From the NCBI GenBank assembly GCA_050008465.1, contig JBEKMO010000002.1:47362-111361 (forward strand): 64,000 nucleotides of DNA, given 5' to 3'. Positions 30,612 through 38,051 of this stretch are shown in pieces; the first letter of the stretch is position 1, and the number at the start of each line of letters is the position of its first letter. This DNA comes from Fen-330 sp050008465 (lineage in GTDB: Bacteria > Acidobacteriota > Terriglobia > Bryobacterales > Bryobacteraceae). The notes beneath the pieces are model-generated. The model was not told the origin of the DNA and did not search any database. It saw only the letters and a list, made by a program, of their open reading frames with translations. The translations under genes and the position numbers were made by a program.

Positions 30612-32394
30612 CACCAATGGTGTGCCACTGGATTTCCTGGGCGAGCTGCGCCGCACGCACATGTGCGGCCAGTTGCGCGCCACCGACGCGGGCTCGCGCG
30701 CCCTGCTGATGGGATGGATTCACCGCCGGCGCGACCTCGGCGGCGTCATTTTCCTCCACCTGCGCGATCGCGACGGCGTCACCCAGTTGGTTTTCCACGA
30801 GGACCAGGATCCAACCGTGCACGAGAAGGCGGGTCTGGTCCGTCCCGAGTATGTCGTTGCGGCCGAGGGCCGCGTGGCGTTGCGCACGCCCGAGACCGTG
30901 AATCCCTCCATCGCCACCGGCGAGGTCGAGGTGGTGGTCGAGAAGCTCTGGATCCTCAACGAATCCCGCACCCCTCCCTTCCCGATGGAAGAAACAGTGG
31001 ACGTCGCCGAGGAGGTGCGCCTCAAGTATCGCTACGTCGACCTGCGCCGGCCGCACATGCAGCGCAACATCCTGCTGCGCTCGAAGATTTCCTTCGCCGT
31101 GCGCGAGTTTCTGTACTCGCAGGGTTTCCTGGAGATCGAGACGCCCTTCATGACGCGCTCGACCCCGGAAGGCGCGCGCGACTACCTGGTGCCCAGCCGC
31201 GTGCAGCCCGGCTCCTTCTACGCCCTGCCGCAATCCCCGCAGATTTTCAAGCAATTGCTCATGATCAGCGGGTTCGACAAGTATTTCCAGATCGTGCGCT
31301 GCTTCCGCGACGAGGACTTTCGCGCCGACCGCCAGGCCGAGTTTACCCAGATCGATCTGGAGATGTCGTTCCCGCAGCAGGAACGCATTCTGGAGGTGAT
31401 CGAGCCGCTGGTCCAGGCGATCTGCCGCGTAGCCGGGCACCCGATTCCGGTTCCGTTCCCGCGGCTGACCTACGCGCAGGCGATGCGCAGCTACGGCATC
31501 GACAAGCCCGATCTGCGCCTGCCGCCGTTCCACGCGGTGGAGGACCTGTTCCCCGGAGCCGGCCTGACTGGCGACGGCCTCCCCCTGGTGGCCATCGTGG
31601 TTCCGCAAGCCGGCGGCGCCAGCCGCAAGGAGCGCGATGAGCTGAAAGCGCTAGGCGCCGAGCGCGGCCTGCGCGTCTACGATGACGCAAAGCGGCTGGA
31701 GCGCGACTTCCCTGCCCCCATGGCCGAGGTGCGCGCCCTCACCGGCGCGGGTCCCGACGATCTGCTGATCTTGGCTGGATGGATGGGGGCGCCGCAGGGG
31801 CGCCGTCCGGAAGAGGCCGTGTTGCAGGCCTGCGGCCAGCTCAGGCTGCAAGCCGGTCAGAAATACAACGATCGCCACAAGCTGCTCGACCCCCAGGATT
31901 TTCGCTTTCTCTGGGTGGTCGATTTCCCGATGTTCGAGTGGAACGAAGAGGAGAACCGCTGGGACGCCGCGCACCATCCGTTCACTTCGGTCCACGACGA
32001 GGATCTCGACAAGCTCGTCACCGACCCGGCGCACTGCCGCGCCAAGTCCTACGATCTGGTGCTGAACGGCGTCGAGCTCGGCTCCGGCTCCATCCGTATC
32101 CACCGCCGCGATGTGCAGGCCAAGGTCTTCCAGGCGCTCGGATTCGAGGAGGAGGACGCGCGGGCGCGTTTCGGCTACCTGCTCGAGGCCCTCGAGTACG
32201 GCGCGCCCCCGCACGGCGGCATCGCCTTGGGGCTGGACCGCCTGGTGATGATCCTCGCGGGCGAGACTTCGATCCGCGACGTGATTCCGTTTCCGAAGAC
32301 CGCTCGCGGCAGCGACCTGATGTGCGACGCCCCCTCGACGATCCCCGACCGGCAGCTTCGGGAACTCGGCATCCAGCTCCGCAAGCCGCAATGA
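30604..32394 (+). CDS. aspS: Aspartyl-tRNA synthetase
   Basis: The 596-residue protein is a full bacterial-type AspRS: N-terminal OB-fold (LMGWIHRRRDLGGVIFLHLR), motif 2 (IVRCFRDEDFRADRQAEFTQ), GAD insertion domain, and motif 3 (GGIALGLDRLVMILAG). The start is GTG, inside the hisS end. Whether it is discriminating or non-discriminating cannot be read directly; no gatCAB genes are in the window. The next gene overlaps its stop by ATGA but is broken by an IS. Confidence 0.95.
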   Translation: MADTNGVPLDFLGELRRTHMCGQLRATDAGSRALLMGWIHRRRDLGGVIFLHLRDRDGVTQLVFHEDQDPTVHEKAGLVRPEYVVAAEGRVALRTPETVNPSIATGEVEVVVEKLWILNESRTPPFPMEETVDVAEEVRLKYRYVDLRRPHMQRNILLRSKISFAVREFLYSQGFLEIETPFMTRSTPEGARDYLVPSRVQPGSFYALPQSPQIFKQLLMISGFDKYFQIVRCFRDEDFRADRQAEFTQIDLEMSFPQQERILEVIEPLVQAICRVAGHPIPVPFPRLTYAQAMRSYGIDKPDLRLPPFHAVEDLFPGAGLTGDGLPLVAIVVPQAGGASRKERDELKALGAERGLRVYDDAKRLERDFPAPMAEVRALTGAGPDDLLILAGWMGAPQGRRPEEAVLQACGQLRLQAGQKYNDRHKLLDPQDFRFLWVVDFPMFEWNEEENRWDAAHHPFTSVHDEDLDKLVTDPAHCRAKSYDLVLNGVELGSGSIRIHRRDVQAKVFQALGFEEEDARARFGYLLEALEYGAPPHGGIALGLDRLVMILAGETSIRDVIPFPKTARGSDLMCDAPSTIPDRQLRELGIQLRKPQ

Positions 32395-32476
32395 CCCTCA
32401 GGCAACAACTCGAGATTCGGCGCCGCCAGTGGGCGGCGTTCAACCGCTGGGAGGCGGAACACCCCGCTCCCGCAAG
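32391..32476 (+). pseudogene. 5' part of a small gene coupled to aspS, interrupted by the IS1595 element
   Basis: The ATG overlaps the aspS TGA. It encodes MTLRQQLEIRRRQWAAFNRW followed by EAEHPAPAR before the IS begins. Removing the IS and one target copy joins it in frame to 35339-35474, giving an uninterrupted 73-residue protein. I do not recognise a family; it is charged, helical and probably cytoplasmic. The remaining reading frame runs a few codons into the IS and stops. Confidence 0.85.
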
Positions 32477-32500
32477 GGCAATAATTAACTTGACACATCA
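32477..32500 (+). repeat. Left terminal inverted repeat of the IS1595 element
   Basis: This 24-bp end begins GGCAATAATTAACTTGACAC. It differs from the right end at about five positions. It contains the TTGACA box (32490-32495) of the transposase promoter. Confidence 0.9.
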
Positions 32501-32518
32501 GGCCACCTGCTGTATAAT
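32490..32518 (+). promoter_or_regulatory. Transposase promoter with its -35 box inside the left inverted repeat
   Basis: TTGACA at 32490-32495 and TATAAT at 32513-32518 are both perfect consensus boxes with a 17-base spacer. The ATG begins 7 bases after the -10, at the expected transcription start, so the mRNA should be leaderless. Confidence 0.8.
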
Positions 32519-32524
32519 GGGTCT

Positions 32525-33475
32525 ATGGTGAACGAACCAAAGACCTTGCAAGACGCAATCCTCTACTTCTCGGACCCCGATAACTGCCTCAGCTACCTCT
32601 CGGTGCGCCGCTGGCCGAAGGGCGTCACCTGCCCCCGGTGTGGATCGAAGGACGTGGGCTTCGTCGCATCGCGCCGGATCTGGCAGTGCAAGACACGCCA
32701 CGATCATGCGCAGTTCAGCATCAAGACCGGGACGATCTTCGAGGACTCCCCGATCACGCTCGACAAGTGGCTGCTTGCGATGTGGATGCTGGCAAACTGC
32801 AAGAACGGGATTAGCAGCTACGAAATCAGCCGAGCTACCGGGATCAGCCAGAAGTCGGCCTGGTTCATGCTTCAGCGCATCCGGCTCGCCTTGCAGGGCA
32901 AGAACGGCGGACTCCTCGGCGGAGAGGTTGAAGTGGATGAAACTTTCATCGGCGGGAAGGCTCGCAACATGCACAAGGAAGTTCGTGGCCGCCGGATCAC
33001 CGGGACTGGAGGCAAGGATAAGACGGTGGTCATGGGGATGCTGGAACGCGGCGGACAAGTCCGCGCGATGGTCATAGAGAGCCGCCGCAAGACCGAACTT
33101 CAGAAGCGGGTGCGCGAGCATGTCCTGGCTGGGTCTGCTCTGTTCACCGATGAATTGAAATCGTATGATGGATTGGAGTCGGACTACCAGCACGCCGTCA
33201 TCAACCACGCCATCGAATACGTGAATGGCAACATCCACACCAACTGCATGGAGAACTTCTGGAGCCTGTTCAAGCGCGGGCTGCGCGGTACGTATGTGAG
33301 TGTGGAGCCTTTCCACCTGTTCCGGTACCTCGATGAGCAGTCGTTCCGCTTCAACAATCGCACGGAAATGACCGATAGTGACCGCTTTGATTTGGCCGTC
33401 CAACAGATCGTGGGGAAGCGCCTGACGTGGGCTGAAGCTACCGGCAAGGTTGGTGAAAGGCCGACGGTCAACTAA
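32525..33475 (+). CDS. IS1595-family (ISXO2-like) transposase
   Basis: The 316-residue protein starts with the family zinc-ribbon region (EPKTLQDAILYFSDPDNC; CPRCGSKD). A helix-turn-helix follows (ISSYEISRATGISQKSAWFM), then the DDE-type core with Asp138 (EVEVDETFIGGK), Asp209 (LFTDELKSY) and Glu243/Asn244 (NCMENFWSLFKRG). The frame is intact. Its stop overlaps the stop of the convergent 62-aa gene. Confidence 0.95.
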   Translation: MVNEPKTLQDAILYFSDPDNCLSYLSVRRWPKGVTCPRCGSKDVGFVASRRIWQCKTRHDHAQFSIKTGTIFEDSPITLDKWLLAMWMLANCKNGISSYEISRATGISQKSAWFMLQRIRLALQGKNGGLLGGEVEVDETFIGGKARNMHKEVRGRRITGTGGKDKTVVMGMLERGGQVRAMVIESRRKTELQKRVREHVLAGSALFTDELKSYDGLESDYQHAVINHAIEYVNGNIHTNCMENFWSLFKRGLRGTYVSVEPFHLFRYLDEQSFRFNNRTEMTDSDRFDLAVQQIVGKRLTWAEATGKVGERPTVN

Positions 33476-33660
33476 TGGCCGCCTGCCTCGGGGTCCGAAG
33501 CGGAAGGCTTGATGGCCTTCCGTTTTGGGCCGGGCCGATTCGGATTCTGTGCCGATCTTCTGCGATGCTCCTCGACACGCTGCTTGATGACGCTGTGCGG
33601 TACCGCTATCACCCGATCCACCAGCGCCGTGAAGCGTTCGTACTCGACTGAGTGTTTCAT
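33472..33660 (-). CDS. 62-aa basic cargo protein of the IS1595 element
   Basis: The ATG lies 9 bases after the nuclease stop, so the two are probably one transcript. The N-terminal half is helical (YERFTALVDRVIAVPHSVIK) and the C-terminal half is basic and Pro-rich (RRRSAQNPNRPGPKRKAIK). From memory, short proteins with a VPHSxIK-like motif and basic tail recur beside mobile genes, but their role is unknown. It could help the nuclease or the transposase. A smaller, looser analogue may exist at 57937-58110. Confidence 0.6.
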   Translation of the reverse strand: MKHSVEYERFTALVDRVIAVPHSVIKQRVEEHRRRSAQNPNRPGPKRKAIKPSASDPEAGGH

Positions 33661-33669
33661 CTGGCATTC

Positions 33670-35262
33670 CTATCCCTTTGGCCTTTTTAAGCCTACGACC
33701 TTCAGGAGTTCGTCTTTGTTGCTATTGCAGTAAGGATGCGCCATCTGCGCGTTATTGATATCCCCAGTTCCGCCACTACGCTTGGGGATTATGTGATTAT
33801 ACGACACCGATTTACTCGGGTCCAATAGGCCGTTACATACGGGGCACCGAAGCGCCTTTTTTATAGCTTCCCTGACATACAATGTTGATCTTGTATCGTC
33901 CGTGATCCTCGCTGCCGTCTGGGTAACCCTAACGTCCAACACGCGCCCCTGCAATCCCAAGTGCGATATGGCGTCCTCTATCTTTACCTTGCTAGATCTG
34001 TCCTTTAGCCTGTTTACAAGGAACTCAAAAAGGTCCTTCATTCTAGGAACACGCTGCTGCCTGCTTAGATTCTGGAGGATAGTCCCAATCAATGATTTGT
34101 TATCGATCAGGAACTGCTCCAGCCGTTGCCTTGCAACTGTGAACTCCTTAAAGAATCCAGAGTTGTTGTTCCTCAGTTTATCTTGTATAACGGCAGTCAT
34201 CCCGAGGAACAGGAACCTGCTGTATTTGCCTTTTTCATTATAGAAGTAGACCGCTGGATGCAGGCCCAGGCTGGCCGACTGGTTGCCCGCCATACGACTT
34301 AGGAGTTTTAGTGCATTCTCCAATACAGAAACCGTTTGGTTGCCCGTGAGATCGTCATCGTACTTATCGATTGCCTTTCCGTCCTTCTCTCTTGTGCCAG
34401 CGATGCCTAAAAAGTCGATAAGCAACGCCAACGCATCGACGGGGGATACGGACCCACCTAACGGCAGTTCTAGAGTCTTGAGTGGTTCTTCCGCTTCGGG
34501 CTTAAAGATGTGGTCGTACAGCTCCTGGGTAACGCTCTCCGTGGCTGTCACACACTCAGGAGAGAACCCTGACCAGTATTTATGTCCACTACCGGCGCGT
34601 AGAATCGCTCGCGCACTAATGGCGATTGGTTTGTGACGGTTCGTTATCAGGAGCTTCTCCGTGTCATCGAGCGGAGTGCCTTGTGAGTTTATCTTGAAAA
34701 ACGATGTTTCTGCAACTTTGGCATCTCCGGTAATCCACTGAAGAGGGAGTGCCCGAGTAACCAACACTTGGGCGCGTTTTCGTATCGCTTCTGGGGCTGA
34801 TTGTGAATCTACGAGACTTATAAGGGTGGAATATCGTCCTACTCGTTGCTCAATGAGTCTTCGAGTGCGGTCTGCTACATCCTTTTGGACTTTGGAGATC
34901 TCAGTCTTATAAAAGTCCTGTGAAATGGATCGGTCTCCGTAGTCGTCTTCCATCCAAGCACGTAATGCACTCAAGCGATGGCCGCCGTCGATAACGAAGA
35001 TGTACCTGGGGGCCTTCCATAGAATCAGGGATGGGATGACCTCACTGTCAACAAAGCTCGCAATGAATGTAGCCACTTGATCTGGGGTCCAACGGTTCGT
35101 TTCCCGCTGAAAATCTGGCTTGCGTAGGAGCTTGCGTACCGGCGCTTCTTTCGCCAGATGGCTGATTGGGAAATCGCTCATGAGATCCAGGTTGTATGGC
35201 TGTTCCTCGATGCCAAAATCCTCGCGCTGGATCATTGCATCCAAATCGGTGTGCTTAGCCAC
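33670..35262 (-). CDS. DUF262 plus HNH endonuclease, IS-borne putative defence nuclease
   Basis: The GTG at 35262 is preferred over the ATG at 35292: GGAGG lies 8 bases upstream of it, and the ATG overlaps the promoter -10. The 530-residue protein has a DUF262 (ParB/GmrSD-like) N-terminal domain with DFQRETNRW (51-54 FQRE), VIDGGHRLSALRAW (91-96) and FFKINSQGTPLDDTE (188-202). The C-terminus is a classical HNH: Cys473-x2-Cys476, Asn489-His490 (YNHIIPKRSGG), Asn504, His509 and Cys512. Related DUF262 nucleases (GmrSD, SspE, BrxU) restrict modified phage DNA using NTP binding or hydrolysis at DGxxR. Here the usual DGQQR is DGGHR, and the C-terminal domain is CxxC-type HNH rather than DUF1524. 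Substrate and defence role are inferred. Confidence 0.85.
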   Translation of the reverse strand: MAKHTDLDAMIQREDFGIEEQPYNLDLMSDFPISHLAKEAPVRKLLRKPDFQRETNRWTPDQVATFIASFVDSEVIPSLILWKAPRYIFVIDGGHRLSALRAWMEDDYGDRSISQDFYKTEISKVQKDVADRTRRLIEQRVGRYSTLISLVDSQSAPEAIRKRAQVLVTRALPLQWITGDAKVAETSFFKINSQGTPLDDTEKLLITNRHKPIAISARAILRAGSGHKYWSGFSPECVTATESVTQELYDHIFKPEAEEPLKTLELPLGGSVSPVDALALLIDFLGIAGTREKDGKAIDKYDDDLTGNQTVSVLENALKLLSRMAGNQSASLGLHPAVYFYNEKGKYSRFLFLGMTAVIQDKLRNNNSGFFKEFTVARQRLEQFLIDNKSLIGTILQNLSRQQRVPRMKDLFEFLVNRLKDRSSKVKIEDAISHLGLQGRVLDVRVTQTAARITDDTRSTLYVREAIKKALRCPVCNGLLDPSKSVSYNHIIPKRSGGTGDINNAQMAHPYCNSNKDELLKVVGLKRPKG

Positions 35263-35287
35263 TCGCTCCACCTCCGGGGGCATCATC

Positions 35288-35317
35288 AGCATAGCCCACC
35301 CCCGATTGATGTGTCAA
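35288..35317 (-). promoter_or_regulatory. Nuclease promoter with its -35 box inside the right inverted repeat
   Basis: On the minus strand TTGACA (35312-35317) and TATGCT (35288-35293) are 18 bases apart. The -35 is part of the right inverted repeat, the mirror of the transposase promoter. The predicted start of transcription leaves room for the GGAGG site at 35271-35275 and the GTG at 35262. Confidence 0.65.
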
Positions 35318-35330
35318 GGTAGTTGCTGCC
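35307..35330 (-). repeat. Right terminal inverted repeat of the IS1595 element
   Basis: Read inward on the minus strand it begins GGCAGCAACTACCTTGACAC, matching the left end at about 19 of 24 positions. It is followed by the target copy CCCGCAAG at 35331-35338. Confidence 0.9.
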
Positions 35331-35474
35331 CCCGCAAGGGATCCCGGGGAGATCCTCGCCGACCTGGGCGCCATCTGGAACTGGCTTCCTCCGGAGGTCC
35401 GCACGGAAGATCCGGATCCCCAGAAGCTGGGTATTCAAAAAATGCGCGCCGCGCTGGCGCACCTACGGCCATGA
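35331..35474 (+). pseudogene. 3' part of the small aspS-coupled gene interrupted by the IS
   Basis: In the frame of the 5' part it reads PARDPGEILADLGAIWNWLP and continues 32 residues to ALAHLRP and TGA at 35472. Its stop overlaps an ATG at 35471 that opens a 21-residue frame (MTQLESALLLFQLAKSWVEGP, ending 35536). That frame may be another coupled micro-ORF or chance. Confidence 0.85.
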
Positions 35475-35558
35475 CGCAGCTCGAATCGGCGCTCCTCTTG
35501 TTCCAGCTTGCGAAGAGTTGGGTAGAGGGGCCGTAGTTCACCGAAAGCCGCTTTCGCG

Positions 35559-36830
35559 TCAGCGGATCTCGACGGTGTACTCGAGCTTTGCGCTGCCTTT
35601 GGCGGGCGCGGGAAGCTTGAACTCCATCATGCGGTCGCCCAACTTCTGCTGCGGGTGCGTACTCTGCGTGACGGTCCAATCGCCGTTTCCCCAGGCCTCG
35701 ACGCCCTCACGTACAAAGGCGATGGAAGGTGTGGCGCCGCGGTTGGTAATCACCACCTCGACGCGCGTAACCAGCTTGTTGTGGTGGGGGTTGCGGGTGA
35801 CGGGGTCTGGCTCCTCGTGCCGCTCGAGGACGCGCCGGGTGCCTTGCAGGAGGTTGGAGCGGCCCTGCGTGATGCTGAAATCCGCCCCCACCGGAGTCAG
35901 CGGGATGCGGTCCTGCCCGACGACCTGAGGCGCCTCGCCTTCCTGCGAGTAGACCGTCACGGTTCCCGACGGCAGGGGCGCGCCGGAGTTGTTCTTGCTG
36001 ACCAGCCGGACTTCCAGGCCGCGCGGCAGCAACATGAAACCGCCGCGCCCGAGCGTTTGCGCCCGCGCATCGTTCTCGAAGACGTGGCGCTCCTCGACCG
36101 CCAGCTTCAGCCGCTGGAAGAGGGGAAACCGGTTGATCAGCGTGTTGGCGGTCATCGAGATGTTGCGGCCGAGCCGCAGGCGGCTGAACACGCTCACGCC
36201 GGAGACCTCCGCTCCCGCGCCCTCCGGCGCTTCTTCCTCCAACCTGCCGGAGGTTTGGACCATCTGGGCGTTGGACTGATAGCCGCCCATGCCCCGGCCT
36301 CCGCCCCCGACCAGGAGTTGCACCTCGCCGGCCACCAGGTCGACCGTGCCCGCGGAGACGTCGGTGCCAGTGTCGTTCTGCACGGTGACCCAGCCGTCGA
36401 GGAGCATTTCAGCCGGAGGCGCCCCATCCACGGGCGCAGCCAGCAGCATCGAATAATCGCCCTTCCAACTCAAGCTCGGGGCGAGGTAGTCCACCTGGAC
36501 CTTGCGCGGCCCGCTGGCGCCACCGTTCTGGAGCACCAGGTGCAGGACCGGCGATTTCTGGCCCTTTGCGTCGGGTCCATCGTAGGTGATGTCCTGGCGA
36601 ACCACGGTGAGCCGGTCGCCGGTCACGCGGATGGTTCGAATGTAGGCCTGTGGCATCAGGCTGCGAAACTCGAGGGTGTTCAGGCCCGCCTGGAGGTCTA
36701 GCGTGCGCTCCTCCAGGAACTCGGCTACGTTGGCATCGAAGATCGTCAGATAGCGTACGTTGGAGGCCGCCTGGCCGAAGGCGAGGGCGGAAGCCGCCAA
36801 CAGGAGTGGGAGAAACCAAGGGCGACGCAT
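35559..36830 (-). CDS. Exported DUF4139-like protein
   Basis: The 423-residue protein has a signal peptide (MRRPWFLPLLLAASALAFGQ). The rest is beta-rich with features of DUF4139/mucoidy-inhibitor-like proteins: VQVDYLAPSLSWKGDYSMLL, then DGWVTVQNDTGTDVSAGTVD, and a closing KLEYTVEIR. Proteins with this fold are widespread and uncharacterised. It stands alone. Confidence 0.7.
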   Translation of the reverse strand: MRRPWFLPLLLAASALAFGQAASNVRYLTIFDANVAEFLEERTLDLQAGLNTLEFRSLMPQAYIRTIRVTGDRLTVVRQDITYDGPDAKGQKSPVLHLVLQNGGASGPRKVQVDYLAPSLSWKGDYSMLLAAPVDGAPPAEMLLDGWVTVQNDTGTDVSAGTVDLVAGEVQLLVGGGGRGMGGYQSNAQMVQTSGRLEEEAPEGAGAEVSGVSVFSRLRLGRNISMTANTLINRFPLFQRLKLAVEERHVFENDARAQTLGRGGFMLLPRGLEVRLVSKNNSGAPLPSGTVTVYSQEGEAPQVVGQDRIPLTPVGADFSITQGRSNLLQGTRRVLERHEEPDPVTRNPHHNKLVTRVEVVITNRGATPSIAFVREGVEAWGNGDWTVTQSTHPQQKLGDRMMEFKLPAPAKGSAKLEYTVEIR

Positions 36831-36927
36831 GCCCTTACGGTATCAGAGGGGGGAATCCCGCGCACCGCTCCCTCGCGGTCGCGGCTCGGTGCTGGCTCGA
36901 GTGCGGGCGCCGAACCGCGAGCGTGAG

Positions 36928-37054
36928 GGACTGTGAAGAAATCGCTGGGCAAGCTGAAGCATGCCCCACGAGAGGCTGCAAGCTGTTGATTCTCCGCGTG
37001 GGACATGCTTTAGCTTGTCCTCTTCGGCGCCACGAGGCGGTTTTTTCACAGTCC
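36928..37054. repeat. MITE-like element with 6-bp target duplication
   Basis: The left arm (36928-36970) starts GGACTGTGAAGAAATCGC and ends GCATGCCCCACG. The right arm (36997-37054) is its imperfect reverse complement, with an extra insertion. The direct repeat CGTGAG flanks it at 36922-36927 and 37055-37060. There is no coding capacity. It lies between the DUF4139-like gene and the HEAT-repeat gene. Confidence 0.6.
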
Positions 37055-37076
37055 CGTGAGCGAGCGGTGTTCGCAG

Positions 37077-38051
37077 TCAGGGCTTGAGAATCTCCTCGAA
37101 GAACCCCAATGCGCGCGGGTCCTTCGACTGGCCGAGCCAGAACATGGCTTGCTTGCGCACGGCGGCGTTCTTGTTGGAACGGGCGACTTCAATCAGCTTG
37201 GGAATGCCCTCGCCGTTGGGCATCTGGTGGAGGCCGAAAACGGCGCGGCGCTTCACTTCGGTGTCGGGATCGTTGTCGATGGCCTCGCCCATCGCGCCAA
37301 TGGCTTTCTTACCGGCTTTCTGCGCCAGCCAGAAGAAGGCCTGGCCACGAACGTGTGCGCTGCGGTCGTTCTTCGCAACGGCGATGGTCGTATCGACGGC
37401 TTCGGATTCCTTGCTCACATAGAGAGCGAAGACGGCTTTGTCGCGCACCTTGTCGCTGGGGTCTTCGGACACGATGCGTTTCAGCAATTCGTAGCCGCGC
37501 CGGCCGCGCGTAGCGCCGAGCCAGAAGACCGCTTTGCTGCGCAGCGACTCGGGCTGCGACGGCGCGGTGAGGCGCTCGAGCGCCTGGTCGGCGGCCGGAT
37601 CGCGGTGGATCGCGATGGCGGCCAGTGCGCCATCGACCACGTGGCCAGGCCCGGCGGCCAGCGTTGCCAGAAACGCGATACTATCGGCGGGCTTGACGCC
37701 TTCGAACCAGTACAGCGTCAGACCGCCGGCGTCGAGCTCGCACTCGGGAGAGAGCAGGCGAACCTTGACCGCGGCGCCCTGCTCGGCCCGAACCAGCACA
37801 TGGACCTGATCGGGCGGCTCGAGGTGGACCGGGCCGGGGCTGCGCGCCCAACTTTCGGCATCGCAACCCTGGTGCTGGCCGGGCACCGAGGCAACCGCCC
37901 AGCCGAACCACGCCGGACCGTTCTGCGCTAGCGCGCGAAACTGGCGCTCCAGGCCCTCGGTCACCGCACGGGTTTCCACTTTGGCGTTGCGTGCGCTCGG
38001 CGCCTGGGCCGCGAGCGGGATAGTCAACAGAAAAATAGTGAGTGTTCTCAT
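37077..38051 (-). CDS. Exported HEAT-repeat protein (second)
   Basis: The 324-residue protein has a short signal peptide (TIFLLTIPLAAQA). The C-terminal 200 residues are HEAT-like repeats of about 31 residues, with recurring RxKAVFWLGATRGRRGYELL-type helices and the pattern VRGQAFFWLAQKAGKKAIGA. HEAT scaffolds bind proteins. It overlaps the previous HEAT gene by ATGA and is the last gene of the ECF sigma operon. Confidence 0.78.
   Translation of the reverse strand: MRTLTIFLLTIPLAAQAPSARNAKVETRAVTEGLERQFRALAQNGPAWFGWAVASVPGQHQGCDAESWARSPGPVHLEPPDQVHVLVRAEQGAAVKVRLLSPECELDAGGLTLYWFEGVKPADSIAFLATLAAGPGHVVDGALAAIAIHRDPAADQALERLTAPSQPESLRSKAVFWLGATRGRRGYELLKRIVSEDPSDKVRDKAVFALYVSKESEAVDTTIAVAKNDRSAHVRGQAFFWLAQKAGKKAIGAMGEAIDNDPDTEVKRRAVFGLHQMPNGEGIPKLIEVARSNKNAAVRKQAMFWLGQSKDPRALGFFEEILKP

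Larger units (their letters stand above)
32477..35330. mobile_element. IS1595-family element carrying a DUF262-HNH nuclease gene and a 62-aa gene
   Basis: The element is bounded by 24-bp imperfect inverted repeats, both starting GGCA and ending CTTGACACATCA, and by the perfect 8-bp direct repeat CCCGCAAG at 32469-32476 and 35331-35338. IS1595 elements make 8-bp duplications. It holds a transposase (plus strand) and, convergent to it, the nuclease gene and the 62-aa gene (minus strand), with almost no spare sequence. The nuclease gene is visibly more AT-rich than the host genes. The exact duplication and restorable target indicate a recent insertion. Confidence 0.92.

Noticed and set aside
35290..35292. 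ATG at 35292 as the nuclease start
   Set aside because: It overlaps the predicted -10 box; the GTG at 35262 has GGAGG at the correct distance.
35471..35536. 21-codon frame after the interrupted gene as a separate gene
   Set aside because: It overlaps the restored stop by ATGA, but 21 codons without any homology is too little to call.
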